64,000 bases of DNA from NCBI RefSeq assembly GCF_025643595.1, contig NZ_CP102826.1, positions 3,968,001 through 4,032,000 of the forward strand, read 5' to 3'. Positions within the stretch are counted from its first letter, which is position 1. Each line of letters starts with the position of its first letter. Positions 57,725 through 64,000 of the stretch are shown here, piece after piece. The notes below the pieces were generated by a model. It ran no database searches. It saw only the letters and a program-made list of their open reading frames with translations, and was not told the origin of the DNA. The DNA comes from Saccharopolyspora rosea. GTDB lineage: Bacteria > Actinomycetota > Actinomycetes > Mycobacteriales > Pseudonocardiaceae. A program made the translations under genes and the position numbers.

Positions 57725-59203
57725 TCAGCGGTCAGACGGCGGTTCGACCTCGCCGCCGCGCACCCGCAGGATCCAGATCCTCTTGTTGATGGGAACCCGC
57801 TTCGTGGTGTCGCTGCCGAAGTCGATGACACCGGTCACCAGCGACTCCTGCTGCTCGGGCGCGCGGACGCTGTTCAGCTCGCGCCACACCGCGCCGGGCG
57901 TGATCGGCACCGAGGCGGTGGTGCGCTCCGGTCCGGCCACTGTGGACTGGAGGCGTTCGGCGGCGTTGAGCAGTACGCGGGTGGCGTCGTAGGCCAGCGC
58001 GGCGTGGCCGTCCAGGGACAGGTCGCCCGCGCGCGGCGGGCACTTGTCCTGCACGCCGTCCCCGGCCAGGAACCGGTTCAGCGAGCAGTAGAAGGTGTAC
58101 TCGTTGGGTTTGAGGTTGTTGGCCGCGTCGTCCGGGTCGGGACGGGTCGGCCCGACCGCGAACGACTGGTACGAGTACGGGATCCCGAGGAAGCGCTCGC
58201 GCCGCACCCGGTCGGCGACGTGCTGGGTCACGTCGTCCCCGGCCAGGATGTCGGGCAGCGGACCGCCGCCGCAGCCGTCGGAGACGCCGCGCAGGAAGTC
58301 GTTGAAGTTCGTCGCGCGGGCCGCGTAGTAGACCTCCCCGTCCCCGCACGCCGCGCGGCCCGCGTCGTAGGGCTTGGCGGGCGAGAGCCAGCGCGCCGTG
58401 CGCCCGGCCTTGCCGAGTTCGTCGGCGACGTCCTCGCCGAGGTTCGCGCTGTAGGCGTCGGTCAGGTCGCGGTAGACGCCGACCTCCCCGTTCCCGCGTT
58501 CCCGGAAGTACTCCGCGGCCTGCTGGGCCTCCTGGCGGTTCTGCGGGGAGACCTGGAAGTACAGCGGCGAGTAGTCCGACAGGTGGTCGTAGGACAGCGT
58601 GGACGCCACGATCGGCAGCCCCAGCCTGGTCACTTCCTCGATCGCCGACACCGTCTCGGTCCGGCTGTGGTTCAGCCCGACCACGCCGATCAGCCGTTCG
58701 TCCTGGTTCGCGGCGATCCCGGACAGGTAGGTGCGCACGACGTAGGAGGCGTGGCGCATGTTGCCGCCACCGTTGGCGACGAGGACGCGCACCACCGGGG
58801 CGCTGCTGCTCTCGCGGGAGTTCTGGTCGCGCTGCGCCACCGCGATCCCGGCCAGCGTCTCGTGTTCGGCGGTGAGTTCCACCGAGCTGTTGCCGGAGAA
58901 GTCACCGAGGTAGGCCAGGGTGACCAGCGGCCTGCGGTCCTCGACGCTGGTCCGCACGGCCTGGTCGTTCTGCTGCTGGAGGATCCCGCCGGTGCGGAGC
59001 AACCCCTGGTGGACGTCGGCGGGGGCCTGGGCGGCGGGGTTGAGGAACGCGCTGACGAACGCCCCGTCGGTGACACCGACGCATTCGCCCATGGCCTCCA
59101 GCGCGCCCTCCCCGGTGAACCACGCCCACGGTCGGCTCAGCGGCACCCCGCAGTGCTGGTCGCCGTATACCGAGTACCCGACGCCACCTCCGGTCAGCAG
59201 CAC
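57725..59203 (-). CDS. Periplasmic-binding-protein-like domain, downstream half of an amber-split gene
   Basis: A 492-residue extracytoplasmic domain of the branched-chain amino-acid/receptor-family binding-protein fold (LVTLAYLGDFSGNSSVELTAE, then VRVLVANGGGNMRHAS, VVGLNHSRTETVSAIEEVTR, LPIVASTLSYDHLSDY, and the late SLDGHAALAYDATRVLLNAAE). The only usable start is GTG 59203, but the frame is open back to the TAG at 59237-59239, and the codons between (SRRAVPIGLGLVLLTGGGVG) form a membrane helix that this start would cut. The upstream gene is in the same frame and ends with that TAG. I therefore read the two as one membrane-spanning protein interrupted by a stop, not two genes. Not part of the biosynthetic cluster. 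Confidence 0.75.
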   Translation of the reverse strand: MLLTGGGVGYSVYGDQHCGVPLSRPWAWFTGEGALEAMGECVGVTDGAFVSAFLNPAAQAPADVHQGLLRTGGILQQQNDQAVRTSVEDRRPLVTLAYLGDFSGNSSVELTAEHETLAGIAVAQRDQNSRESSSAPVVRVLVANGGGNMRHASYVVRTYLSGIAANQDERLIGVVGLNHSRTETVSAIEEVTRLGLPIVASTLSYDHLSDYSPLYFQVSPQNRQEAQQAAEYFRERGNGEVGVYRDLTDAYSANLGEDVADELGKAGRTARWLSPAKPYDAGRAACGDGEVYYAARATNFNDFLRGVSDGCGGGPLPDILAGDDVTQHVADRVRRERFLGIPYSYQSFAVGPTRPDPDDAANNLKPNEYTFYCSLNRFLAGDGVQDKCPPRAGDLSLDGHAALAYDATRVLLNAAERLQSTVAGPERTTASVPITPGAVWRELNSVRAPEQQESLVTGVIDFGSDTTKRVPINKRIWILRVRGGEVEPPSDR

Positions 59204-59236
59204 CAGGCCGAGCCCGATCGGGACCGCGCGGCGCGA

Positions 59237-60469
59237 CTACCACGGCGGTCGCGGCAGCCGGTACGGCCCCTCGGCGGCCAGCGCCCGCCCGATCCGGTAC
59301 CGCTCGTCCTCGCCGGCGGTCCCGGTGTAGGTGGAGATCGGCAGGTACCAGGTCATCTCGTTGCGGCGGCGCCGGTCGCCGACGAGCCGTCGCCGCCAGG
59401 CGCGGTGGCCCTCCTCGGCCTCGTCGGCGTCGTAGACCGCGTCGCGCACGTCGCCGACGGTCGGCTCGACGGCGTGCGGGGGCACCTTCCGGCTGGCGCT
59501 GATCACCAGCAGCGGGTCGAACCGACCGGTCTCGTTGCGCACGTCGTTGATCAGTTTCAGCAGGTCGTAGCCGCCGTTGGCGCGCGTGACGTTGTCCAGC
59601 AGGACCACGGCGTAGCTCATCCGGCGTTCGCCGCGCAGCCGCCACGGGAACCGCCCGTAGGCCCGCCGCAGGTCCTCCAGCAGCGCGTTGGTGAGGAACC
59701 GGACGACCTGGTCGGGCGCCTCCTGCGGCCACTCGCCCCGGGTCAGCCGCTCGGCGAAGCCCAGGAAGGTACCCGGCACCTCGGGAGCCAGGTAGGGCTG
59801 GCGCCGGAACCACCGGTACTCCCGGCCCAGGCCGGGCAGCCGCCCGGTCGTCTTGAGCCGGGACCAGATCCACGGCAGCACGCTGACCGCCTTGATCACC
59901 GGCCACACCGTGTCCGGGGCGCCGGAACCGCTGCTGTTGATCAGGTCCGAGATGCGCTGCGCCGGGTCGCGCCGCCACAGGCGGCGGCGCAGCTCCGCCT
60001 CCCGCCGGGGCGCCTCCACGCGGGAGAGGTCCTGCTGCATCAGCCACACGGCGAGGCCGAAGCGGTGGAACCGGATGCGCCCGGAGCGGGCGTTCCACGC
60101 ATCACCCAGCTTCTCGGCGATCTCGGCGAGCAGGGCCCGGATCTGCCGCACGTCGGGTTGCAGCGGTGCGTCGTGGTCGGTGTCGGGATCGGTCTCGGGC
60201 CTGCTGACGAAGGCGTGCGGAACCCGGTTCTTCTCGGCGCTCTTGAGGCGTTCGGAGATCGCCGGGAGCAGCGAGCGGTGCTCGGTCGGGCGGATGAGGC
60301 ACAGCATGGGCAGTCCCTTGCCGCTGCCGTCGTCCTCCCCGTGCCGGGCCCGGTCCCCCAGCTTGGGTCTGCGGTACAGCCTGCCGATCAGCCGCAACAC
60401 CTCGACGACACCGCGGAACAGCGGCAGCTCAGCGGAGGTTTCCCGGTCCCCACCGGTCCGGACACTCAT
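59237..60469 (-). CDS. Cytoplasmic NTPase-like domain, upstream half of an amber-split gene
   Basis: A 410-residue cytoplasmic domain. LPMLCLIRPTEHRSLLPAISERL near the start looks like a strand and helix of a P-loop-like fold without a clear Walker motif; YAVVLLDNVTRANGGYDLLKLI and FDPLLVISASRKVPP resemble Walker B and sensor strands. It ends PRPPW-TAG, and the frame continues directly into a membrane helix and a binding-protein domain. In such proteins the join commonly reads P-P-W-W, so one base change (TGG to TAG) is enough to explain it. Start ATG 60469 has GGAGG upstream. Function unknown; perhaps a signalling receptor. Confidence 0.7.
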   Translation of the reverse strand: MSVRTGGDRETSAELPLFRGVVEVLRLIGRLYRRPKLGDRARHGEDDGSGKGLPMLCLIRPTEHRSLLPAISERLKSAEKNRVPHAFVSRPETDPDTDHDAPLQPDVRQIRALLAEIAEKLGDAWNARSGRIRFHRFGLAVWLMQQDLSRVEAPRREAELRRRLWRRDPAQRISDLINSSGSGAPDTVWPVIKAVSVLPWIWSRLKTTGRLPGLGREYRWFRRQPYLAPEVPGTFLGFAERLTRGEWPQEAPDQVVRFLTNALLEDLRRAYGRFPWRLRGERRMSYAVVLLDNVTRANGGYDLLKLINDVRNETGRFDPLLVISASRKVPPHAVEPTVGDVRDAVYDADEAEEGHRAWRRRLVGDRRRRNEMTWYLPISTYTGTAGEDERYRIGRALAAEGPYRLPRPPW

Positions 60470-60603
60470 GCGCGACCTCCCTCCCAGAGGAAGATCGAGT
60501 GTAACCACGCTGCGCGACGGAATGTGCCCGTTCGGTCATTCCCCGCCCCGGGCGAGGTGCACCGGCCGCCCGAATCGGACCACTGTGGACTGTTGACAGG
60601 CTC

Positions 60604-61953
60604 TCACCAGTTCGTCAGCACCAGGTGGTTGACCGCCAGGGCGGTGGCGGCCTGCGCGACGAGCCAGCCGCGCCGGGTCGCCGCGGGCAGCAGCGCTGCC
60701 GCGGCGACCAGCCACACCGCGAACGGCAGCCAAATGCGTTCGACCTCGGCCTTGGACATCCCCGACAGGTCCGCGGCCAGCACCGCGGTGGTCGCGGCCG
60801 CCACCACCGCGACCACCCCGGCGGGCGCGGTCCGCCGGTCCGCCACCGCGCGGCGCAGCCCGGGCCCCACCACCGGGCCGGTGGCCAGCGCCAGGCAGGC
60901 CAGGTTCGCCCACACCCAGTAGCCGTAGGGGCGCTGCGCGGCGATGCCCTGGTAGTAGCGCACGACGACGGCGTGGTAGCCGTCGAGCCACCAGAACCCG
61001 GCGGCGGCGAACACCGCGACCACCGCGAACGCGCCGAGCACCGCCGCGCCCAGGGCCCGCGCGTTGCGCCCCACCGCCACCACGGCCAGCGCGATCACCC
61101 CGGTCAGCACGAGCCCGTAGGACAGGAAGATCCCGAATCCCAGCAGCAGCCCGCCGACCAGGCTCCAGGCCACTCGCCCGGTGGTGCCGAGCGCCAGCAG
61201 CGCGATGCCGGTCGCGGTCACCCCGGCGAACAGCGCGTCCGCGGAGACCCCCATCCACACCGCTCCGGGCAGCAGGACGAGGAACGGCAGCGCGGCGCGG
61301 GCGGAACCGGGATGGCCCAGCGCCGCGAGGGCAACCGGCACCGCGACGGCGGTGAGCGCGCCGGCCAGCACGCAGACCACCGCGGCCGCCGCACCACCGC
61401 CCAACCCGATCCGGTCGAGCCCGACGAACACCAGCAGGGCGCCCGGCGGGTGCCCGGCCACGTGCGTCGTCCAGGAGTCGGGCTGGTGGTCGGGAATGCG
61501 CCGGACGAACGAGCGCAGCGCCGCGCCGACGTCGGTGACGCCGGGGACCTCGTGCAGGTATTCCGCACCGGAGGTCAGCCGGCCGGCGACGCCGACGTCC
61601 CAGCCGTCGATCAGCGCGAGGGACAGCGTCCAGGCCACCGCACCGCCGTAGGCGCAGGTCAGCGCCGCGCGCCACGGCAGCCGGTCGGCCAGCGCCGGGC
61701 CCTGGACGACCACCGCCGCCGCGACCAGCACCGCCGCCGGGGTTCCGGGCCCGACGTGCGGCAGGAAGGTGCCCAGCACCGGCCATTCGCCGAACAGCGG
61801 GCCGACACCGGCGAACGAACCGGGCCCGAGCTGGCGGCCGGGGTTCCACCACAGGCAGCCGGCCACCGCGGCGAGCACGAGCGCGAGGACGGCACCACCG
61901 GCCGCGAGGTCGGCGCGCCGCGCTCGGGCGGTGGCGGGGGCGTGCTGGCTCAT
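60604..61953 (-). CDS. Polytopic membrane protein (GT-C glycosyltransferase-like)
   Basis: Integral membrane protein of 449 residues with about ten to twelve hydrophobic helices (for example LAAGGAVLALVLAAVAGCLWW, VAWTLSLALI, LVGGLLLGFGIFLSYGLVL). A conserved-looking periplasmic loop after helix 3 (RRIPDHQPDSWTTHVAGHPPG) resembles actinobacterial GT-C-type polyprenyl-sugar transferases. ATG 61953 is chosen because the conserved part starts there. It is a single flanking gene, probably in cell-envelope synthesis; the substrate is not known. Confidence 0.78.
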   Translation of the reverse strand: MSQHAPATARARRADLAAGGAVLALVLAAVAGCLWWNPGRQLGPGSFAGVGPLFGEWPVLGTFLPHVGPGTPAAVLVAAAVVVQGPALADRLPWRAALTCAYGGAVAWTLSLALIDGWDVGVAGRLTSGAEYLHEVPGVTDVGAALRSFVRRIPDHQPDSWTTHVAGHPPGALLVFVGLDRIGLGGGAAAAVVCVLAGALTAVAVPVALAALGHPGSARAALPFLVLLPGAVWMGVSADALFAGVTATGIALLALGTTGRVAWSLVGGLLLGFGIFLSYGLVLTGVIALAVVAVGRNARALGAAVLGAFAVVAVFAAAGFWWLDGYHAVVVRYYQGIAAQRPYGYWVWANLACLALATGPVVGPGLRRAVADRRTAPAGVVAVVAAATTAVLAADLSGMSKAEVERIWLPFAVWLVAAAALLPAATRRGWLVAQAATALAVNHLVLTNW

Positions 61954-62310
61954 CCGCCGCACCGTAGTGCGCCCGCTCCCGGCGCGCAGCTTCCGCACCG
62001 GCACCGCCAGGAGTTCGCAAGAACCCGCACCGCGTCAGATTCCGCAATAGCCGCACGCGTTTTCCGGGGTCCACGGTGGACTGCCGTCGCCGTTGCGACC
62101 CACCTCGCCGACGTGATCCTGCCCTGCCTCGACGTGCCAGTGCTGCACCGCCCGGTCCCGGCACCGGTGCACCCCGGGCTGCACGGCCGCGCCCGCGGCC
62201 CGGCCCTGCCGGCGGCGCTGGCCGCGGTGTGGGAGTTCCTCATCGCGGCAGGCGTCGTCGGCGATCCACCGCGACGTTTCCGGCCCGCGCCGGGTGGCTA
62301 GCCGAACGGT
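61954..62310. other. Gene-poor 357-base stretch, possible small minus-strand ORF
   Basis: No convincing gene. A minus-strand frame from GTG 62184 to 62035 would give a 49-residue peptide rich in His/Trp that ends CGYCGI, with CxxC-like spacing, but no ribosome binding site was seen. A plus-strand frame ending at 62301 is also open without protein-like features. Nothing else was recognised. Confidence 0.25.
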
Positions 62311-62622
62311 ATGTCCGCACGAGAACCGCGCGAGCCCCCGGCCCGCCCCGGGAAGTGGGCGTGGCTGGGCGTGATCGCTTTGGTCGTCGTGCTGGTGGCG
62401 CTGCTGTTCGCGTTCTTCGCCACCGGCCTGCGACGCACCGGGGCACGACGGGAGGAGGTGACGCTGATGAGACCACTGTGGACTGTCAGGACGTACCGCT
62501 GGGGCCCGCTGCGGGTGCGCCGCGGACCGCTCGGCGGGCGTTGCTGGTCGCTGCGGCTGGGACCGTGGTCGCTGCACGGCCGCACCCGGGCCCGCGGCCA
62601 CCGGTCCGTCCGGTGGAGCTGA
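62311..62622 (+). CDS. Small single-pass membrane protein, 103 aa
   Basis: Hypothetical protein with a proline-rich N-terminal tail, one strong membrane helix (WAWLGVIALVVVLVALLFAF) at about residues 17-36, and a basic, tryptophan-rich C-terminal half (RTYRWGPLRVRRGPL). Start ATG 62311. It ends just before repeat copy F. No family recognised; typical of small actinobacterial envelope proteins. Confidence 0.55.
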   Translation: MSAREPREPPARPGKWAWLGVIALVVVLVALLFAFFATGLRRTGARREEVTLMRPLWTVRTYRWGPLRVRRGPLGGRCWSLRLGPWSLHGRTRARGHRSVRWS

Positions 62623-62767
62623 GAGCCTGTCTTTGAACTCGTTTTGCATGGCGGTGCCGGTGGCGGAACCTCAGCGGTGCCGGTTGCTTGCGTACTCACC
62701 GAAAGAGAAAGCGGCTGACGCCGCTTGCACGACCCTTCCGGGAGCAAGTTCAAAGACAGGAGCTGAG
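62619..62767. repeat. Dispersed repeat with inverted ends, copy F (cleanest copy)
   Basis: Best-preserved copy, about 145 bases, between convergent genes. The left end GAGCCTGTCTTTGAACTCG is mirrored on the right by CAAGTTCAAAGACAGGAGCT; CCTGTCTTTGAACT against AGTTCAAAGACAGG is perfect. The interior has GGCGGTGCCGGTGGCGGAAC, CTCACCGAAAGAGAAAGCGG and the palindrome AAGCGGCTGACGCCGCTT. There is no coding capacity, so it is like a MITE or a palindromic-unit repeat, and it may serve as a terminator for both neighbours. Confidence 0.8.
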
Positions 62768-62771
62768 CTGT

Positions 62772-63230
62772 TCACCGACGGGGGCGCGAGCCGCCGACCG
62801 GGATCCGATCTCCGGCGCGGTTTTCCGGCCGCGGCGCGATCCGCTGCGCCGGGACCGCCGCGGGCGTGGTGGTGGTGCGGCTCCGCACGCAGGTCCACCC
62901 CAGCACCGAGCCGACCACGGCCGCGCCCGCCAGCACCGCCAGCTCCGCGGTGTCGGCGCGCCCGTCCCACTGCAGGACGCCGAGCCGGTGCGCCACGAAG
63001 CCGTTGAAGAACATCCAGCCCAGCACGGCGGTGACCAGCGCGCCCGGGACGTTGCGCGCCAGGGCGGCGTAACCGGAGACGGCGATGGCCAGCACGACCA
63101 GACCGGCCACCGCACCACCGGCGAGCGCGGCCGCCCACGCGGGCACCGCCGCGACGACCATCGCGAAGAAACCGGCCCCGCAGCTCGCTCCGACGGACCA
63201 ACCGCGGGAACCCGTGGTGCCGCAGCGCAT
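62772..63230 (-). CDS. Four-helix membrane protein, 152 aa
   Basis: Small membrane protein with four predicted helices (GAGFFAMVVAAVPAWAAALA, GLVVLAIAVSGYAALA, ALVTAVLGWMFFNGFVAHR, LAVLAGAAVVGSVLGW) and a polar C-terminal tail. The GWMFFNGFVAHRLG block resembles the DUF4118/KdpD-type membrane domains common in actinobacteria. Start ATG 63230 has GGAGG seven bases upstream. Function not known. Confidence 0.72.
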   Translation of the reverse strand: MRCGTTGSRGWSVGASCGAGFFAMVVAAVPAWAAALAGGAVAGLVVLAIAVSGYAALARNVPGALVTAVLGWMFFNGFVAHRLGVLQWDGRADTAELAVLAGAAVVGSVLGWTCVRSRTTTTPAAVPAQRIAPRPENRAGDRIPVGGSRPRR

Positions 63231-63285
63231 CGCACGGCCTCCGTTCCCCTCGGGCCACCACCGGCGGCGGTGAGCACGCACCCGG

Positions 63286-63513
63286 TCAACCGCGCCGCGG
63301 ACGCCACCGGTGCCATCGTGGCGGAACGGCGACGCCACCGGCGCGCTCCCGGACGCCCGCGCGCCGCGCGGTTGCGGGAGTGCGCGCGTCGTCCGGCTCC
63401 GCCGCGGAACGGGGTGCGGTGTCCTCGCCCGGCCGGTCCAGCCACGCCTGCACGCCCCGCAGCACGATCGCGGCCACCACGAAGGCACCCACCAGGATCA
63501 CCACGTCGATCAT
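63286..63513 (-). CDS. Small membrane protein, 75 aa
   Basis: Short gene with one N-terminal membrane helix (MIDVVILVGAFVVAAIVLRG) and a basic, arginine-rich tail. ATG 63513 has GGAGGA about ten bases upstream. Fifty-five bases before the four-helix protein gene on the same strand, so probably co-transcribed. No family recognised. Confidence 0.5.
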   Translation of the reverse strand: MIDVVILVGAFVVAAIVLRGVQAWLDRPGEDTAPRSAAEPDDARTPATARRAGVRERAGGVAVPPRWHRWRPRRG

Positions 63514-63747
63514 GTCGCCCGGCTTCCTCCGACGAACTCCGCCACCACGAGGATGCCCCGCTGCCGCGCGGCGGGACGCGCCGGGAGACGCGTTCTTGAC
63601 GGACCGCCGGGCGTTCCTGACGCGTTCCTGACCACCGGGGACCTCGTGATCCATCGACCACGTTCGGTGGAAGACGGGTTTTTCCCGCGAAGCCCGGGGT
63701 AGTCCGGCACCGTGACGATTCCGAACCGGGGAAGGACGGTGACCAGG

Positions 63748-64000
63748 ATGATCTCACGCGCTTCGGGGCTGCTCGGGGGTGCGGCCCTGTTGGCGGCGAT
63801 GACGGTGCCCGGCGTCGCGGCGACCGCGAGCCCGGCAACGCCCGCGGTCCACCCGACCGCCGCGTTGTCCCAACAGGACGAGACGTTCATGACGCAGGCC
63901 GCGCAGGTGAACCTGACCGAGATCGACGCGGGCGAGCTCGCGCTGCAGAAGGCCACCACACCGCAGGCCAGGTCGCTGGCGCAGGAAACGCTCACCGACC
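63748..64000 (+). CDS. DUF4142 ferritin-like secreted protein, 3' partial
   Basis: The first 84 codons of a secreted protein; the gene runs past the window end. The N-terminus is a signal peptide (GLLGGAALLAAMTVPGVAATA), after which DETFMTQAAQVNLTEIDAGE and LALQKATTPQARSLAQETLT match the start of DUF4142 ferritin-like domains. Start is ATG 63748 with AAGGAC upstream; GTG 63739 is also possible. Function of the family is not established. Confidence 0.82.
   Translation, partial: MISRASGLLGGAALLAAMTVPGVAATASPATPAVHPTAALSQQDETFMTQAAQVNLTEIDAGELALQKATTPQARSLAQETLTD

Noticed and set aside
704..62767. CRISPR array
   Set aside because: The repeats are long, degenerate, widely scattered and lie behind genes; there are no regular spacers and no cas genes.
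1..64000. tRNA, rRNA or riboswitch genes
   Set aside because: No cloverleaf-like, rRNA-like or known riboswitch sequence was noticed; most gaps are short.

Overview
The window is GC-rich, tightly packed actinomycete DNA, probably from a Pseudonocardiales-type organism; codon use, GTG/TTG starts and gene families fit, but nothing fixes the genus. About 56 kb of it (roughly 1.0-57.6 kb) reads as one natural-product cluster. My central inference is that this is a mitomycin-family (mitosane) cluster. It holds close relatives of the mitomycin 7-O-methyltransferase MmcR, the drug-binding resistance protein Mrd, AHBA synthase (MitA/RifK), the GlcNAc transferase MitB, the deacetylase MitC, an AHBA-activating ligase (MitE-like), an MmcQ/YjbR protein, a carbamoyltransferase, two MitM/MitN-like methyltransferases and a berberine-bridge-type flavoprotein of the MitR/McrA kind. 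These assignments rest on recognising sequences and motifs from memory; no search was run.

Layout. 0-0.7 kb: end of a siderophore-interacting protein (left flank). 1-7.5 kb, minus strand: methyltransferase, DegT aminotransferase, FAD hydroxylase, carbamoyltransferase, MmcR. 7.8-13.2 kb, plus strand: Mrd, two unusual unknowns (one an apparently inactive ImmA/IrrE-like protein), second methyltransferase, P450, PNPOx-like protein, MmcQ. 13.3-20.4 kb, minus strand: a sugar-decoration set (GT1 glycosyltransferase, MycE-type O-methyltransferase, sugar-type C-methyltransferase) directly downstream of a three-gene BREX-type ATPase set. 20.8-24.9 kb: luciferase-like oxidoreductase, SCP2/beta-lactamase-like fusion, FAD oxidase. 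25.3-37.0 kb, minus strand: the core AHBA and assembly operon(s), from AHBA synthase down to a HAD phosphatase. 37-40 kb: two luciferase-like oxidoreductases, a PhyH dioxygenase and an unknown. 40-47.4 kb, minus strand: six-gene operon with two acyl carrier domains, a B12-binding radical SAM enzyme, an MtrA-like protein and three alkaline-phosphatase-fold proteins; a fourth faces away on the plus strand. 49-54.2 kb: aldehyde dehydrogenase, P450, TylF-type methyltransferase, aminoDHQ-dehydratase-like protein, ROK (kanosamine-type) kinase. 54.5-57.6 kb: Tat-exported amidohydrolase and UbiD-like decarboxylase. 57.7-64 kb: ordinary flanking genes, one of them split by an amber stop.

How the genes may work together. 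The kinase, oxidoreductase, phosphatase, dehydratase and AHBA synthase supply 3-amino-5-hydroxybenzoate; aminoDAHP and aminoDHQ synthases are not in the window. The ligase would load AHBA on an acyl carrier protein, the GT2 would N-glycosylate it with GlcNAc and the PIG-L enzyme would deacetylate it. Radical SAM enzymes, flavoproteins, P450s, methyltransferases and the carbamoyltransferase would then build and decorate the mitosane. The GT1 plus MycE- and TylF-type sugar methyltransferases suggest a glycosylated member of the family. Mrd and possibly the covalent-flavin oxidase would give self-resistance; no efflux pump or pathway regulator was seen.

A family of short repeats with inverted ends sits just behind genes at six or seven places.
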